A DNA stretch of 64,000 nucleotides from Exiguobacterium sp. s146 (GTDB lineage Bacteria > Bacillota > Bacilli > Exiguobacteriales > Exiguobacteriaceae). The translations under genes and the position numbers were made by a program. Under the pieces are notes generated by a model that worked only from the letters and a program-made list of their open reading frames with translations, did not search any database and was not told the origin of the DNA. Below are positions 15,357-23,262 of this stretch, piece after piece. The stretch spans positions 1,204,667 through 1,268,666 of the forward strand of contig NZ_JACSMA010000001.1 of assembly GCF_018618415.1 (NCBI RefSeq), written 5' to 3'. Positions within the stretch are counted from its first letter, which is position 1. Every line of letters starts with the position of its first letter.

Positions 15357-16217
15357 TTAGAAGAGTTGCTGCATCTCCTTTTGCTCAAACGTGTAGGTTT
15401 TCCCGCAAATATGGCAAAAAGTTTCGATGTCTTCATTTCGTTCAATGCTCCGTTTGATTTCCTCTTCACTCAATGAATAAAGCATGCCATAGAACATTTC
15501 TTTACTGCACCCGCAGAAAAATTGACTGGAGCTATGGCCGATAATTTTTGCATCCCCAAAGAACTGGGTTAACGCTTCTTCGCTGTCACTCGCTTCTTCA
15601 GCGTTTAGTTTACTGAAAATATCCGGATTGGCTTTTACAATCATTTTCACTTCTGAAAGCAGTTGTGATGGTGCACCGGGAAGTAGTTGTGCATATAGTG
15701 CATGGCTGGAAAGAAGGGAAGCTCCATTATCCAACTGAATGTCGGAATAAAGATAGGTCGGCGTCTGATCACTCTGCACAAAATAGTTGGCGATATCATC
15801 CGTGATATGTTGATTTGGCATATCGGTAATGCTGGTGAATTGATTCATCTCAGAACCCTTTATGACACGGATCATCCCAGAAGGTCCAATCAAATCTTGC
15901 ATTGACTTTTCTTCTATATTAGAAAATCTCAAAAGTTCCTCGTTCAGGTATCCTCTGACATTTCCATTCGCTTCGGCTTCCGCAAAAATCTTATGGCGAG
16001 GGTTGCTCAACGTTACCTGGAGGCTCATTCGCTGGTTCCCTTTGAGCGTACCAGAGAGTATGCTCATTGCTGATATCGTTTTGCCTAACAACAGGTTAAG
16101 CGGTTTAGGTAGTTCCTGGTTTAAGGCATAGATATCTCGAAGCAGCTGGGTATTATCAATAAAATATAGACGAATTTGTTCTTCTTTAATTAACGTCTTT
16201 ACAAGAACATTTTGCAC
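15357..16217 (-). CDS. Hsp33-like redox chaperone paralogue
   Basis: A 286-residue protein of the Hsp33 (HslO) family. The C-terminus has the zinc/redox cysteines in CGC (Cys235, Cys237) and CHIC (Cys268, Cys271), which bind zinc when reduced and form disulfides on oxidation, activating holdase function. The N-terminal core is divergent from the housekeeping Bacillus Hsp33. The GTG at 16217 follows an AAGGGGGG site; a longer frame has no such site. AT-rich composition, MerR control and flanking dif-like sites point to acquisition. It may protect proteins during drug or oxidative stress. Confidence 0.82.
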   Translation of the reverse strand: MQNVLVKTLIKEEQIRLYFIDNTQLLRDIYALNQELPKPLNLLLGKTISAMSILSGTLKGNQRMSLQVTLSNPRHKIFAEAEANGNVRGYLNEELLRFSNIEEKSMQDLIGPSGMIRVIKGSEMNQFTSITDMPNQHITDDIANYFVQSDQTPTYLYSDIQLDNGASLLSSHALYAQLLPGAPSQLLSEVKMIVKANPDIFSKLNAEEASDSEEALTQFFGDAKIIGHSSSQFFCGCSKEMFYGMLYSLSEEEIKRSIERNEDIETFCHICGKTYTFEQKEMQQLF

Positions 16218-16251
16218 AATGATTCCCCCCTTGTAAAAGTAGAATAATTTC

Positions 16252-16282
16252 ACTATAAAACATTACCCTACGTAAGGTTCAA
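16252..16282 (-). promoter_or_regulatory. MerR-type promoter with 19-base spacer and operator dyad
   Basis: On the minus strand TTGAAC (-35, 16277-16282) and TATAGT (-10, 16252-16257) are 19 bases apart, the overlong spacing typical of promoters activated by MerR proteins. The spacer holds the near-perfect dyad ACCTTACGTAGGGT. It is 34 bases upstream of the Hsp33-like start. Confidence 0.8.
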
Positions 16283-16315
16283 GGAATAAATGTAATTTTT
16301 ACGATATTTATTTTT

Positions 16316-16343
16316 AGTTAACATATGAGGGATTATCGGAAGT
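16316..16343 (-). repeat. dif-like Xer recombination site B
   Basis: On the plus strand: arm AGTTAACATAT, centre GAGGGA, arm TTATCGGAAGT. It has the same orientation and exact 11-6-11 spacing as site A, one arm mismatch and an unrelated centre. It lies just upstream of the MerR-type promoter at the right edge of the AT-rich island. Confidence 0.7.
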
Positions 16344-16400
16344 TTTTTAGATGAAATATATAATTAAAAACCAGTAATCTTTATATGAACTGAGCCCTGT

Positions 16401-17057
16401 TCAATTGGTTTTTTTGATTTGCAGCGTATGGCCATGCTGTCTCAGCCAGGCCATCGCGCCGGTGACATCCGGATAGACCGAAGCGAGCGTCGACCAGAAC
16501 GCTTTGGAGTGGTCGAAGTGGACGAGGTGGGTCCATTCGTGGGCGATGACGTAATCCATCACTTCTTTCGGGGCGAGCATGAGCCGGACGTTGATGGAAA
16601 TCGTCCCGGTTGAACTGCACGACCCCCAACGCGTCTTTTGGTGACCGATGCGGATCCGCTTCGCCCTCACACCGAGCAATCGTTCATAGTGGGGTGCACG
16701 TTCGGTGACGTGGGCGAGCGCTCGTTCTCGGAGCCAAGCCTCGTACGCTTCCCGAAGCGACGACTCGTCCCACGCGAGCGGACAATAGAACCGTTCCCCA
16801 TCGAAGCGGAATTTGGTCTCAGCATCGCGTCTCACGAGCGGCAACGTTTCCCCGTACAGGCGCAGCCTGTCGTCGGGCAAGAGGTCATGCTTCGGTAATG
16901 TCGCGATGCGTTCCGCGATCCACTCGGCATGATCTGTTAAAATCGTCTCGACGACCCGATTCGGGAGCCGTGCCGGAATCCGCAGCTCGATCCCGTCCGC
17001 TGTCACGAAAAAGGCTGCCCGTTTCCGGCGTTTATGGCGGATGACGGTCACGGTCAT
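16401..17057 (-). CDS. YgjP-like zinc metallopeptidase
   Basis: A 218-residue protein of the YgjP/DUF45 family (M48-like). The zinc motif is HEWTHLVHFDHS (about residues 178-189), with WGSCSSTGTISIN upstream as in the family. It is cytosolic with no signal peptide. Family function is poorly known; some members accompany type I restriction genes, which are absent here. ATG 17057 follows GGAGGTGAATCCG; the longer frame extends through the promoter region and is not supported. Confidence 0.88.
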   Translation of the reverse strand: MTVTVIRHKRRKRAAFFVTADGIELRIPARLPNRVVETILTDHAEWIAERIATLPKHDLLPDDRLRLYGETLPLVRRDAETKFRFDGERFYCPLAWDESSLREAYEAWLRERALAHVTERAPHYERLLGVRAKRIRIGHQKTRWGSCSSTGTISINVRLMLAPKEVMDYVIAHEWTHLVHFDHSKAFWSTLASVYPDVTGAMAWLRQHGHTLQIKKTN

Positions 17058-17173
17058 CGGATTCACCTCCTTGAAGTATCTCGGTCGATTATAGCTGACA
17101 CGACCCGAATCCGCCACCGTTTTGCGGACTCGCACGCTCGTTTTTTGTTACAGTAGAAATAGGAGGGATGAAC

Positions 17174-18346
17174 ATGAAATCAATCTTACATCAATCGCTT
17201 GATCGGACGGGAACGGATTCAGTGAAATGGGACGGTCTCGACCGTTGGTTCCGGCTAAAGGACGACGTCTTACCGCTCTGGGTCGCTGACATCGACATCC
17301 GCACGGCACCGTCCATCTCAGAGGCGCTCGCAGCACGGGCCGCGACAGGGGAGTTCGGGTATACGCTGTTCTCGAGAGACGCGCAGGCTGCCGTGAGTTC
17401 CTGGTATGAGCGCCGTCACAAGCTCAAGGTCGATGCCAATCACGTCCTGTTCTCGAACGGCGTCGTACCGGGATTGACTCATATCGTCGAGGCGTTGACG
17501 GAGGAAGGGGAAGGGGTCGTTATCCAATCGCCCGTCTATCCGCCGTTCCATGAACTCGTGACCGGGTTGAAGCGGGAGCTGTTGGACGCCCCGCTCCGTC
17601 AAGTCGAGGGTCGTTACGAGATGGACTTTGATGCGCTCGATACACAGATGCGCAAGGCGAAGTTGTTCTTGCTCTGCTCGCCGCATAACCCGGTCGGACG
17701 GGTATGGACCGAGGCCGAGCTGAAACGCGTCGTCGAACTAGCGCGTCGTCATGACGTCATCCTCGTCGCGGATGAGATTCATGCCGACTTGACCTATCCG
17801 TCACAGCGGCACACCGCCCTCAATCGTCTCGATGATGATGTCATCACGGTGAGTGCACCATCGAAGGCGTTCAATATCGCCGGGTTATTCGCGTCATACA
17901 TCATCTGTCCTGACGATGCGATGCGAAAGCGGATCACCCAAGTCCAAAACAAACACCATGTGCTGCCGACACCGTTCGCGAACACGGCCATCATCGCGGC
18001 CTATACGGATTCGCGGGCCGAGCGTTGGCTCGACCAATTGACGGCCGAACTCGAGGAGCAGGCGACGTATCTCGTCAATCGGTTCAACGAGGAACTGCCT
18101 CAATTGAAGACGTTCCTGCCCGAAGCGAGTTATCTCCTCTGGATCGACTTCGCGGCGCTCAACCTAGAGCCGGAAGCACGGAAGAAGTGGCTGCATGAGG
18201 AAGTCCGTCTGTTCTTGTCACCGGGCCTCCCGTTCGGCGAGTCGGGCAAGACGTTCGAACGGATCAATTTCGGGACGTCTCGTGCCGTTCTTGACGAGGC
18301 GCTCAAGCGACTGACCGAACATGCCGGCGGAAAGGCGTTTGTATGA
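17174..18346 (+). CDS. patB: PatB/MalY-like pyridoxal-phosphate C-S lyase
   Basis: A 390-residue fold-type I aminotransferase-like enzyme. It has the MalY/PatB features: WVADIDIRTAP near residue 35, FSNGVVPGLTHIVEALTEEG, CSPHNPVGRVW, the cofactor lysine in SAPSKAFNIAG, and INFGTSR at the C-terminus. PatB enzymes split cystathionine or cysteine conjugates to give a thiol, pyruvate and ammonia. ATG 17174 is placed correctly after AGGAGGG; ATG 17168 is too close. It would act in methionine/sulfur metabolism, in keeping with the S-box operons nearby, though no S-box is seen here. Confidence 0.88.
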   Translation: MKSILHQSLDRTGTDSVKWDGLDRWFRLKDDVLPLWVADIDIRTAPSISEALAARAATGEFGYTLFSRDAQAAVSSWYERRHKLKVDANHVLFSNGVVPGLTHIVEALTEEGEGVVIQSPVYPPFHELVTGLKRELLDAPLRQVEGRYEMDFDALDTQMRKAKLFLLCSPHNPVGRVWTEAELKRVVELARRHDVILVADEIHADLTYPSQRHTALNRLDDDVITVSAPSKAFNIAGLFASYIICPDDAMRKRITQVQNKHHVLPTPFANTAIIAAYTDSRAERWLDQLTAELEEQATYLVNRFNEELPQLKTFLPEASYLLWIDFAALNLEPEARKKWLHEEVRLFLSPGLPFGESGKTFERINFGTSRAVLDEALKRLTEHAGGKAFV

Positions 18347-18416
18347 ATCAAGAAACGGGAAAAATTTCACAATGAGCCACACCAGAAAGTTGGCCACGGA
18401 AAGCGAGTGAATGTGA

Positions 18417-19628
18417 ATGGAGACGATCAATTGGAAAAAGAAGATGGAGGAACAACTGAGGCGTAGCGGGTTCACGTTACAGGTCGAGAACATGGCCAAC
18501 CTCGGTCTGACGGAGATTCATGCATCTTCGTCCCCATTGATCTCGTATCCGCTCCGGATTCGCCTGTACGTCCGCATGGGTTGGCTCATGTGTACGGTCG
18601 ATGCGACATCGGTCGACCGGAACGAAGACCACCCGTTGTTCGAACGGATGATTGCCGCTGTGTTCGAGCGGATCGTGCGTCACCTGTATCACGCCTACGA
18701 CTTCCATGTCTTGACGTATATCGGTAACACCGGCAATTATATCGCACCAAAAGAGTCGGAGACGGGAGAAATCGTCCGCTTGCTCGCGCAGCTGTGGACC
18801 GACCGTTCCTATCTGCACCTTGAGACGTATGAGGAGTATCCGGCTCTATACGTGACGCCACCATGGGCGCATCAAGCCTACGCGTTCGAGAGCACGGAAG
18901 ACGAATGGATCATCTATGCAGGCCGGAGCGGCCGTCCAGCGACGGACTATCGAGCGGACGGGACCGAGCTTAAACCACATCGCCTGGCTGAAGGGGATTT
19001 GTTCTTCCCGGTGCACCGCATCCAAAAGGACCGCGGCACGCTCGCGCTCGCCGAATGGTTACGGCTCGAACGTCGCGAGGTCGAGGATTTCATGCTCTCC
19101 TTCATGAAGACGATTCAAAAATTCGACCCCGCTTTTGGCTATTCTTGGGGCGGGACCGATACGTTCTTTCATGGGGTTCCGGTCGAGCCGTATGCACAAG
19201 TACTCCGACTCGAGAGCGGGAAACGACGTTACCGGGTCATGAACAACTCGGCCAAGCGGCTGTTCGCCGTCGGGAACGACCCGCTCGAGTGTCTGAAGGA
19301 AGTGGAGAAGACGCTCCGGACGGTCCGTCTGCCGGAGCAACGGGTCTCCTCGCTCGGGCAGCTCGTGATGGGTATTTGGCAACAGTTCGAACCCGATGAA
19401 TCGACCTATATCCAAGAAGTCGCCTATCGTGGCATTTCTCAATTCCAAATCGAAGAAAAGATTGGCCATGCCTTGGCGAACCGTCAACGCGTCCGATGGG
19501 TGGAGAAATCAGATCCTCGCCAATCGATCATCGAGTTCGCCCATCTGCGAATTTCATTCCCGAAACGACCACCCGGCATCGTCACCGTCGAGCCGGTTGA
19601 ATCTTCCTATGAGAGAGGTGTCCTATGA
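18417..19628 (+). CDS. Uncharacterised protein, first gene of a two-gene operon
   Basis: A 403-residue soluble protein with no recognised domain. It has no signal peptide or membrane helix and is rich in Trp, Tyr and Arg. The middle section has FSYSWGGTDTFF-like aromatic stretches (residues about 235-255) and the C-terminal part ends ISFPKRPPGIVTVEPV. It overlaps the next gene by four bases, so the two products probably work together. Codon use and GC match the host chromosome. It may belong to a lineage-specific family. Confidence 0.75.
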   Translation: METINWKKKMEEQLRRSGFTLQVENMANLGLTEIHASSSPLISYPLRIRLYVRMGWLMCTVDATSVDRNEDHPLFERMIAAVFERIVRHLYHAYDFHVLTYIGNTGNYIAPKESETGEIVRLLAQLWTDRSYLHLETYEEYPALYVTPPWAHQAYAFESTEDEWIIYAGRSGRPATDYRADGTELKPHRLAEGDLFFPVHRIQKDRGTLALAEWLRLERREVEDFMLSFMKTIQKFDPAFGYSWGGTDTFFHGVPVEPYAQVLRLESGKRRYRVMNNSAKRLFAVGNDPLECLKEVEKTLRTVRLPEQRVSSLGQLVMGIWQQFEPDESTYIQEVAYRGISQFQIEEKIGHALANRQRVRWVEKSDPRQSIIEFAHLRISFPKRPPGIVTVEPVESSYERGVL

Positions 19629-20764
19629 GAATCGTTGACGCACGTGCCATGTCAATCAGCCATGAGGATTTAATCGCCGTCACCGAGTCATCCGTCTACT
19701 ATCGGGAGAAGACCGGCGAGACGAGTTTCTCGATTTATCGCTATGATGAAGCGGACGGTGCCGTCACACTGATCAGTCATCGTGTCTATGAAGACTACGG
19801 CATCTCGAAGCTGTTCGTCAGTGACGCCCGCGTCTATTTCTTGAACGAGACACCAGACCGGACCGGTGTCGTCCGCACGGAATTGATTGCGTTCGACTAT
19901 CGCTCCGGACAAGAGGACGTGCTGGCAACGTTCGAGAAACGTGGCAATAGCACGCTCTATTGGGTGCTCGCGGACCGGTACTTCCTCTTCTTGACGAGTT
20001 TCGGCGATACGGACGAGGCTTGGTTGTATGATGCGGAGACGGCGTTCCAAGAGCGAATCCGAGACGAGCGGCTCGTCGGTCATGCCGGCAAGTTCCGTGA
20101 GCTCTATCTATTTACGACCGAGCTCGATGGCGTGCCGTACGTCGTCTGCAACGCCCGCTTGGACGAGTTCGCCTATTATGAGGCGCTCGAGGACGGTCGG
20201 GTCTCTCCGGACGACCCAATCGACCATTCGGAGGCGATTTTGATCTGTTCGCTCGACGAGGTGGTCGAGGCGATCCGGTCCCGTCAAGACGAGATCCCGT
20301 TCGAGGACTTGATCCGTCTGCATGGGGAAGGGGACACGGTCCAATACCTGGGTGAACGGGACAAACATCTCCGGTTCTCGACGTTCGTCGATGAGGCGAA
20401 TGAGGAGACGATTTATGAGCTGACCGCCCCGGACGTGCTCCGTGAAGTGGCCGTCGTCGACTGGGGCGCCTATGAACCGATCGACTTCACGTACGATGAT
20501 GTCGGCTCGACGATTTTCATCAAGGTCGAAGAATCGGCGGATCACACCGAACTGATTGACGCAACGACCGGGGCCCGCTTCCTCGACACGGCGCCGTTCG
20601 AGCGCGTGCTCGTATCGAACTATTTCATCCATGAGTCAGCGGATGGTGCCAGTGGGGGCGTGAGCGTTTTCAATCTCGAGACGAACGAGCGACAGACGTT
20701 CGAAGATGCCTATTACACGGTGCTCGATGAAACAATCGTCATTCTATCGACGAAACAGTTATAA
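19625..20764 (+). CDS. Uncharacterised, possibly beta-propeller-like protein
   Basis: A 379-residue acidic soluble protein. It shows repeating units of about 45-55 residues alternating short beta-prone strands with acidic turns, for example YYREKTGETSFSIYRYDEAD, VYFLNETPDRTGVVRTELIAF and FFLTSFGDTDEAWLYDAET-like segments, which suggests a beta-propeller, though no blade signature is certain. It is translated from an ATGA overlap with the upstream unknown gene and is followed by a strong terminator. Function unknown. Confidence 0.75.
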   Translation: MRIVDARAMSISHEDLIAVTESSVYYREKTGETSFSIYRYDEADGAVTLISHRVYEDYGISKLFVSDARVYFLNETPDRTGVVRTELIAFDYRSGQEDVLATFEKRGNSTLYWVLADRYFLFLTSFGDTDEAWLYDAETAFQERIRDERLVGHAGKFRELYLFTTELDGVPYVVCNARLDEFAYYEALEDGRVSPDDPIDHSEAILICSLDEVVEAIRSRQDEIPFEDLIRLHGEGDTVQYLGERDKHLRFSTFVDEANEETIYELTAPDVLREVAVVDWGAYEPIDFTYDDVGSTIFIKVEESADHTELIDATTGARFLDTAPFERVLVSNYFIHESADGASGGVSVFNLETNERQTFEDAYYTVLDETIVILSTKQL

Positions 20765-20766
20765 CG

Positions 20767-20807
20767 AAAACACCTGAACTGATCATCGCAATCAGTTCAG
20801 GTGTTTT
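20767..20807. terminator. Bidirectional terminator between the unknown operon and xer
   Basis: CACCTGAACTGAT pairs perfectly with ATCAGTTCAGGTG around a 7-base loop, with an A-run before and T-run after, so it can end transcription from both sides. Confidence 0.92.
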
Positions 20808-20812
20808 ATAGT

Positions 20813-20839
20813 GGTTTACATAATAAGTTATCGTAAACC
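20813..20839. repeat. 27-bp dif-like palindrome, copy 1
   Basis: The arms GGTTTAC and GTAAACC flank an AT-rich middle (ATAATAAGTTATC). It contains GTTTACATAA, identical to the XerD arm of Bacillus dif. The last codons and stop (GGTTTACGATAA) of the recombinase gene are encoded within it on the minus strand. A second copy at 23118-23144 matches at 25 of 27 bases in the same orientation. Confidence 0.75.
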
Positions 20840-21838
20840 TATCATAGCTTGTTTTTTCTTCTCGTCGCCGATATGGGCATACACTTGTGTCGTCGCCACC
20901 GATTCGTGGCCGAGTAACTGTTGAATCGTCAAGACGTCAATCCCGCTCATGGCGAGCCGGGAGGCGAACGTATGCCGGAGTTTATGCGGCGTGACCTGTT
21001 TATGCGTCAAGAACGACAAATACGGTTTCAAACGGTCAATGTGACACTTCAACGTGTGCTGCACCGTCCGCACTGAGATGCGCTTGCCTCGCTCTGAGTG
21101 GAACAGCGGACCTGAACCGTGACGTTGATAGGCGTCGAGCAGCGGCTCGAGCGGGGAGGCGATTGGGATGACCCGTTCCTTATTGCCTTTCCCGATGACG
21201 CGAATCGTGCCGCTCTCCCGGTCGATATCGTTCCAGTCGAGGCCGACGAGTTCAGAGACGCGCATCCCGGTCAACCCGAGCAGTTGAATCATCAAGAAAT
21301 CACGGTCCCGGTTGCGCTCGTACCAGCTCGCCTCGCGGTCGGACATGCCGACATTGCTACGGACGAGCGTCGAGAAGTCGAGCCATTCCTGCTCCGTCAA
21401 ATAGACCGGGTTGCGTTTGGCGCGCTTCGGCCGCTCGACCGTCTGGAACGGGTTATGGGCCGTCACGCCTGTCTCAATCAGATGGTTGAACAGCGACTGC
21501 ATCGTCGACAGTTTGCGGTTGATGACGCTCGGTGCGTTATCGAGCTCGAGGGCGAGATACGACGCGTACGCCTCGGCCCCCGCGTGGTCGAACTCGACGA
21601 ATGAGTCAATCTCGACCGATGCCGGGTCGACCTCGGATGCGCTGGCAGCCTCGACCCAACGGAAAAAGTCCAAAAAGTCATACAGATAGCGCTGCGCGGT
21701 CTGTTCAGAATAGTGTTTGGCGGCCAGGTGGTTCAAAAAACGCTGGATGAAGTCGGGCATGCGCTCGTAGCCGCTCAAGTTGAAACGTTTCGTCGCGACC
21801 TTGGTCGGCGCTTGTCCGAGCTGGCGGAATATACTCAA
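20828..21838 (-). CDS. Tyrosine recombinase, XerS-like
   Basis: A 336-residue integrase. The N-terminal SAM-like DNA-binding domain (about residues 25-140) precedes the catalytic domain. The catalytic set is visible: Arg in TGMRVSELVGL, HKLRHTFASRL (HxxR), LLGHES and the nucleophile Tyr in TTQVYAHI. The WYERNRDRDFLMIQLLGL stretch resembles XerS of Firmicutes, which acts alone on a single dif site. TTG start after AAGGAGAG. It sits 15 bases after the GGDEF gene as one operon and its 3' end lies inside a dif-like palindrome. It may resolve chromosome dimers or move the flanked segment. Confidence 0.88.
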   Translation of the reverse strand: MSIFRQLGQAPTKVATKRFNLSGYERMPDFIQRFLNHLAAKHYSEQTAQRYLYDFLDFFRWVEAASASEVDPASVEIDSFVEFDHAGAEAYASYLALELDNAPSVINRKLSTMQSLFNHLIETGVTAHNPFQTVERPKRAKRNPVYLTEQEWLDFSTLVRSNVGMSDREASWYERNRDRDFLMIQLLGLTGMRVSELVGLDWNDIDRESGTIRVIGKGNKERVIPIASPLEPLLDAYQRHGSGPLFHSERGKRISVRTVQHTLKCHIDRLKPYLSFLTHKQVTPHKLRHTFASRLAMSGIDVLTIQQLLGHESVATTQVYAHIGDEKKKQAMIGLR

Positions 21839-21853
21839 AAGATCTCTCCTTGT

Positions 21854-22909
21854 TTACTGATGGATTGACGAGACGATCCGGTCCTTGCCTTCCTGTTTGC
21901 CGGCTCGGAGCCGGTCGTCCGCCTCTTTGACGAGCGTGTCGATGGCCTCGAATCCGGTCCGTGTCGTGACGCCGAACGTCATCGTGACGCTGAGTCGACG
22001 GCCATCATAAATCGTATCGAGTGATTTGATGCGTTGCCGCAAACGGTCAATCGTCTCCGTGGCCTCTGCGGCGGACTGGCCCGTCAAGAAGATGAGGAAC
22101 TCCTCGCCGCCCCAACGGATGGAAACTCCATCGGTTCGGGCGAGCGCGGAGGCGACTTGTTTGAGCACGAGGTCGCCACAGTCGTGACCGTGTTGCTCGT
22201 TGAACGCCTTGAAGTGATCGATGTCCCCTAGGGCGACGGCGTAGGGCCGCCCATTGACGATGGCCTCGCGAATCTCATCTTCGATCAATCGGTATCCGGT
22301 CGTCCGATTATATAAACCGGTCAGGCCGTCCCGTGAGGCGAGCGTATGAAGACGTTTGTTCGTCCGTTCGAGCTCGGACGTCACCTCGACGACGGACCCT
22401 TCGAAAATGAAAGACAGCCCGGCGATCAAGGCGATTGTCGACAAGAGACAAAAGAGACCCAATATTTGTTCGAACATCGGCGCGAGCGGTTGCATCCCTG
22501 TTGTCACATTCACGTAGAGGAAACCATAGATGGCCATGGCCAGCATCGTCGAGACGCCCCGGATGGACCGGCTGACGTTCGGCATGAAGAACACACCATA
22601 GGCGACCATGATGATGAAATAGTGGACGTTCGCCCCCCAACCGAGCACGACCGTCGAGATGATGGCGTTATAGACGACCTCGACGAACAGACCGACGAAG
22701 AACGCCCGATAATATCGTTTATGTACAAAGTAAAAGGATAACGTGTAGTACAGAATGCTGAATAGGTTTGACCAGGCGAGAACCGTGACGCCGAGTTGCC
22801 AAAACGTGATCAAGAACACGACGTGGATGAGCCAAGCGAGCGCGTTCCCGTAAAAAGTGATGCGATAATTATATAGTGTACCGCGACGTTCCTCATAGGC
22901 AGTTCCCAC
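21854..22909 (-). CDS. Membrane-bound diguanylate cyclase (GGDEF)
   Basis: A 351-residue protein. Residues about 15-175 hold five or six hydrophobic helices; residues about 190-350 form a GGDEF domain with the active-site motif RWGGEEFLIF and the upstream substrate-binding ALGDIDHFKAFNEQHGHDCGD. It should make cyclic di-GMP from two GTP. The inhibitory RxxD site appears degenerate (RTDG), so product inhibition may be weak. GTG start after AGGAGGTG. It is co-transcribed with the xer gene, an unusual pairing. A palindrome at 23018-23045 overlaps its likely promoter. Confidence 0.9.
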   Translation of the reverse strand: MGTAYEERRGTLYNYRITFYGNALAWLIHVVFLITFWQLGVTVLAWSNLFSILYYTLSFYFVHKRYYRAFFVGLFVEVVYNAIISTVVLGWGANVHYFIIMVAYGVFFMPNVSRSIRGVSTMLAMAIYGFLYVNVTTGMQPLAPMFEQILGLFCLLSTIALIAGLSFIFEGSVVEVTSELERTNKRLHTLASRDGLTGLYNRTTGYRLIEDEIREAIVNGRPYAVALGDIDHFKAFNEQHGHDCGDLVLKQVASALARTDGVSIRWGGEEFLIFLTGQSAAEATETIDRLRQRIKSLDTIYDGRRLSVTMTFGVTTRTGFEAIDTLVKEADDRLRAGKQEGKDRIVSSIHQ

Positions 22910-23017
22910 GCGAACACCTCCTGAATCTTAGTATACCGAACTGTCATTGATTTGCCCATGGGCGTTCGAGAAATAAGTCAATCGCGTCCTCGAGAACGCT
23001 TTAGATTCGCCAGTATA

Positions 23018-23045
23018 ATTGCGTGAAATAGATATTTCACGCAAT
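23018..23045. promoter_or_regulatory. Perfect 28-bp palindrome over the GGDEF-xer promoter
   Basis: ATTGCGTGAAATA and its exact complement flank two bases. On the minus strand it is followed directly by TATACT (a good -10), and its left arm supplies a weak -35 (GTGAAA) at 17 bases. A repressor bound here would block the promoter. The 11-6-11 geometry also fits a recombinase site, so both readings stay open. Confidence 0.65.
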
Positions 23046-23117
23046 GTTTGTTGAAACGTCATTTTGACATGAGACACACGTTAACCTGCGATTCGCTAAA
23101 ATGACACCATATAATAT

Positions 23118-23144
23118 GGTTTACATAATAAGTTATGGTGAACC
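23118..23144. repeat. 27-bp dif-like palindrome, copy 2
   Basis: Same sequence and orientation as 20813-20839 except two bases in the right arm (GGTGAACC instead of CGTAAACC). The first 19 bases are identical. It lies in the intergenic region between the GGDEF gene and yneT, so the two copies bracket the GGDEF-xer operon. The rest of 22910-23262 has no gene. Confidence 0.75.
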
Positions 23145-23262
23145 AATTGGTTTGTTTTAAAAATTTGAAAGAGTTACAGTTGTATGATAAAAGAAAATAA
23201 AGCTTGAAACGGTGATTCAGGTAAAGGTACACTGAGAACGTAAACAAAAGGGGGATTTCAGG

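Larger units (their letters stand above)
14470..16343. mobile_element. Putative dif module carrying a MerR regulator and an Hsp33-like chaperone
   Basis: A 1.9-kb AT-rich segment bounded by two direct 28-bp dif-like sites (14470-14497 and 16316-16343). It holds two minus-strand genes and their promoter and nothing else. The organisation resembles plasmid pdif modules and integrative elements exploiting Xer recombinases, which carry no recombinase of their own. Mobility is inferred from sites, composition and gene content. Confidence 0.6.

Noticed and set aside
13340..16380. AT-rich island as a prophage or transposon
   Set aside because: No integrase, transposase, terminal inverted repeat or phage structural gene is present; the only mobility signals are the dif-like sites.
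20813..23144. 27-bp repeats as biotin (BirA) operators
   Set aside because: The half-sites are in the opposite orientation and spacing to known BirA boxes, and no biotin gene is near.
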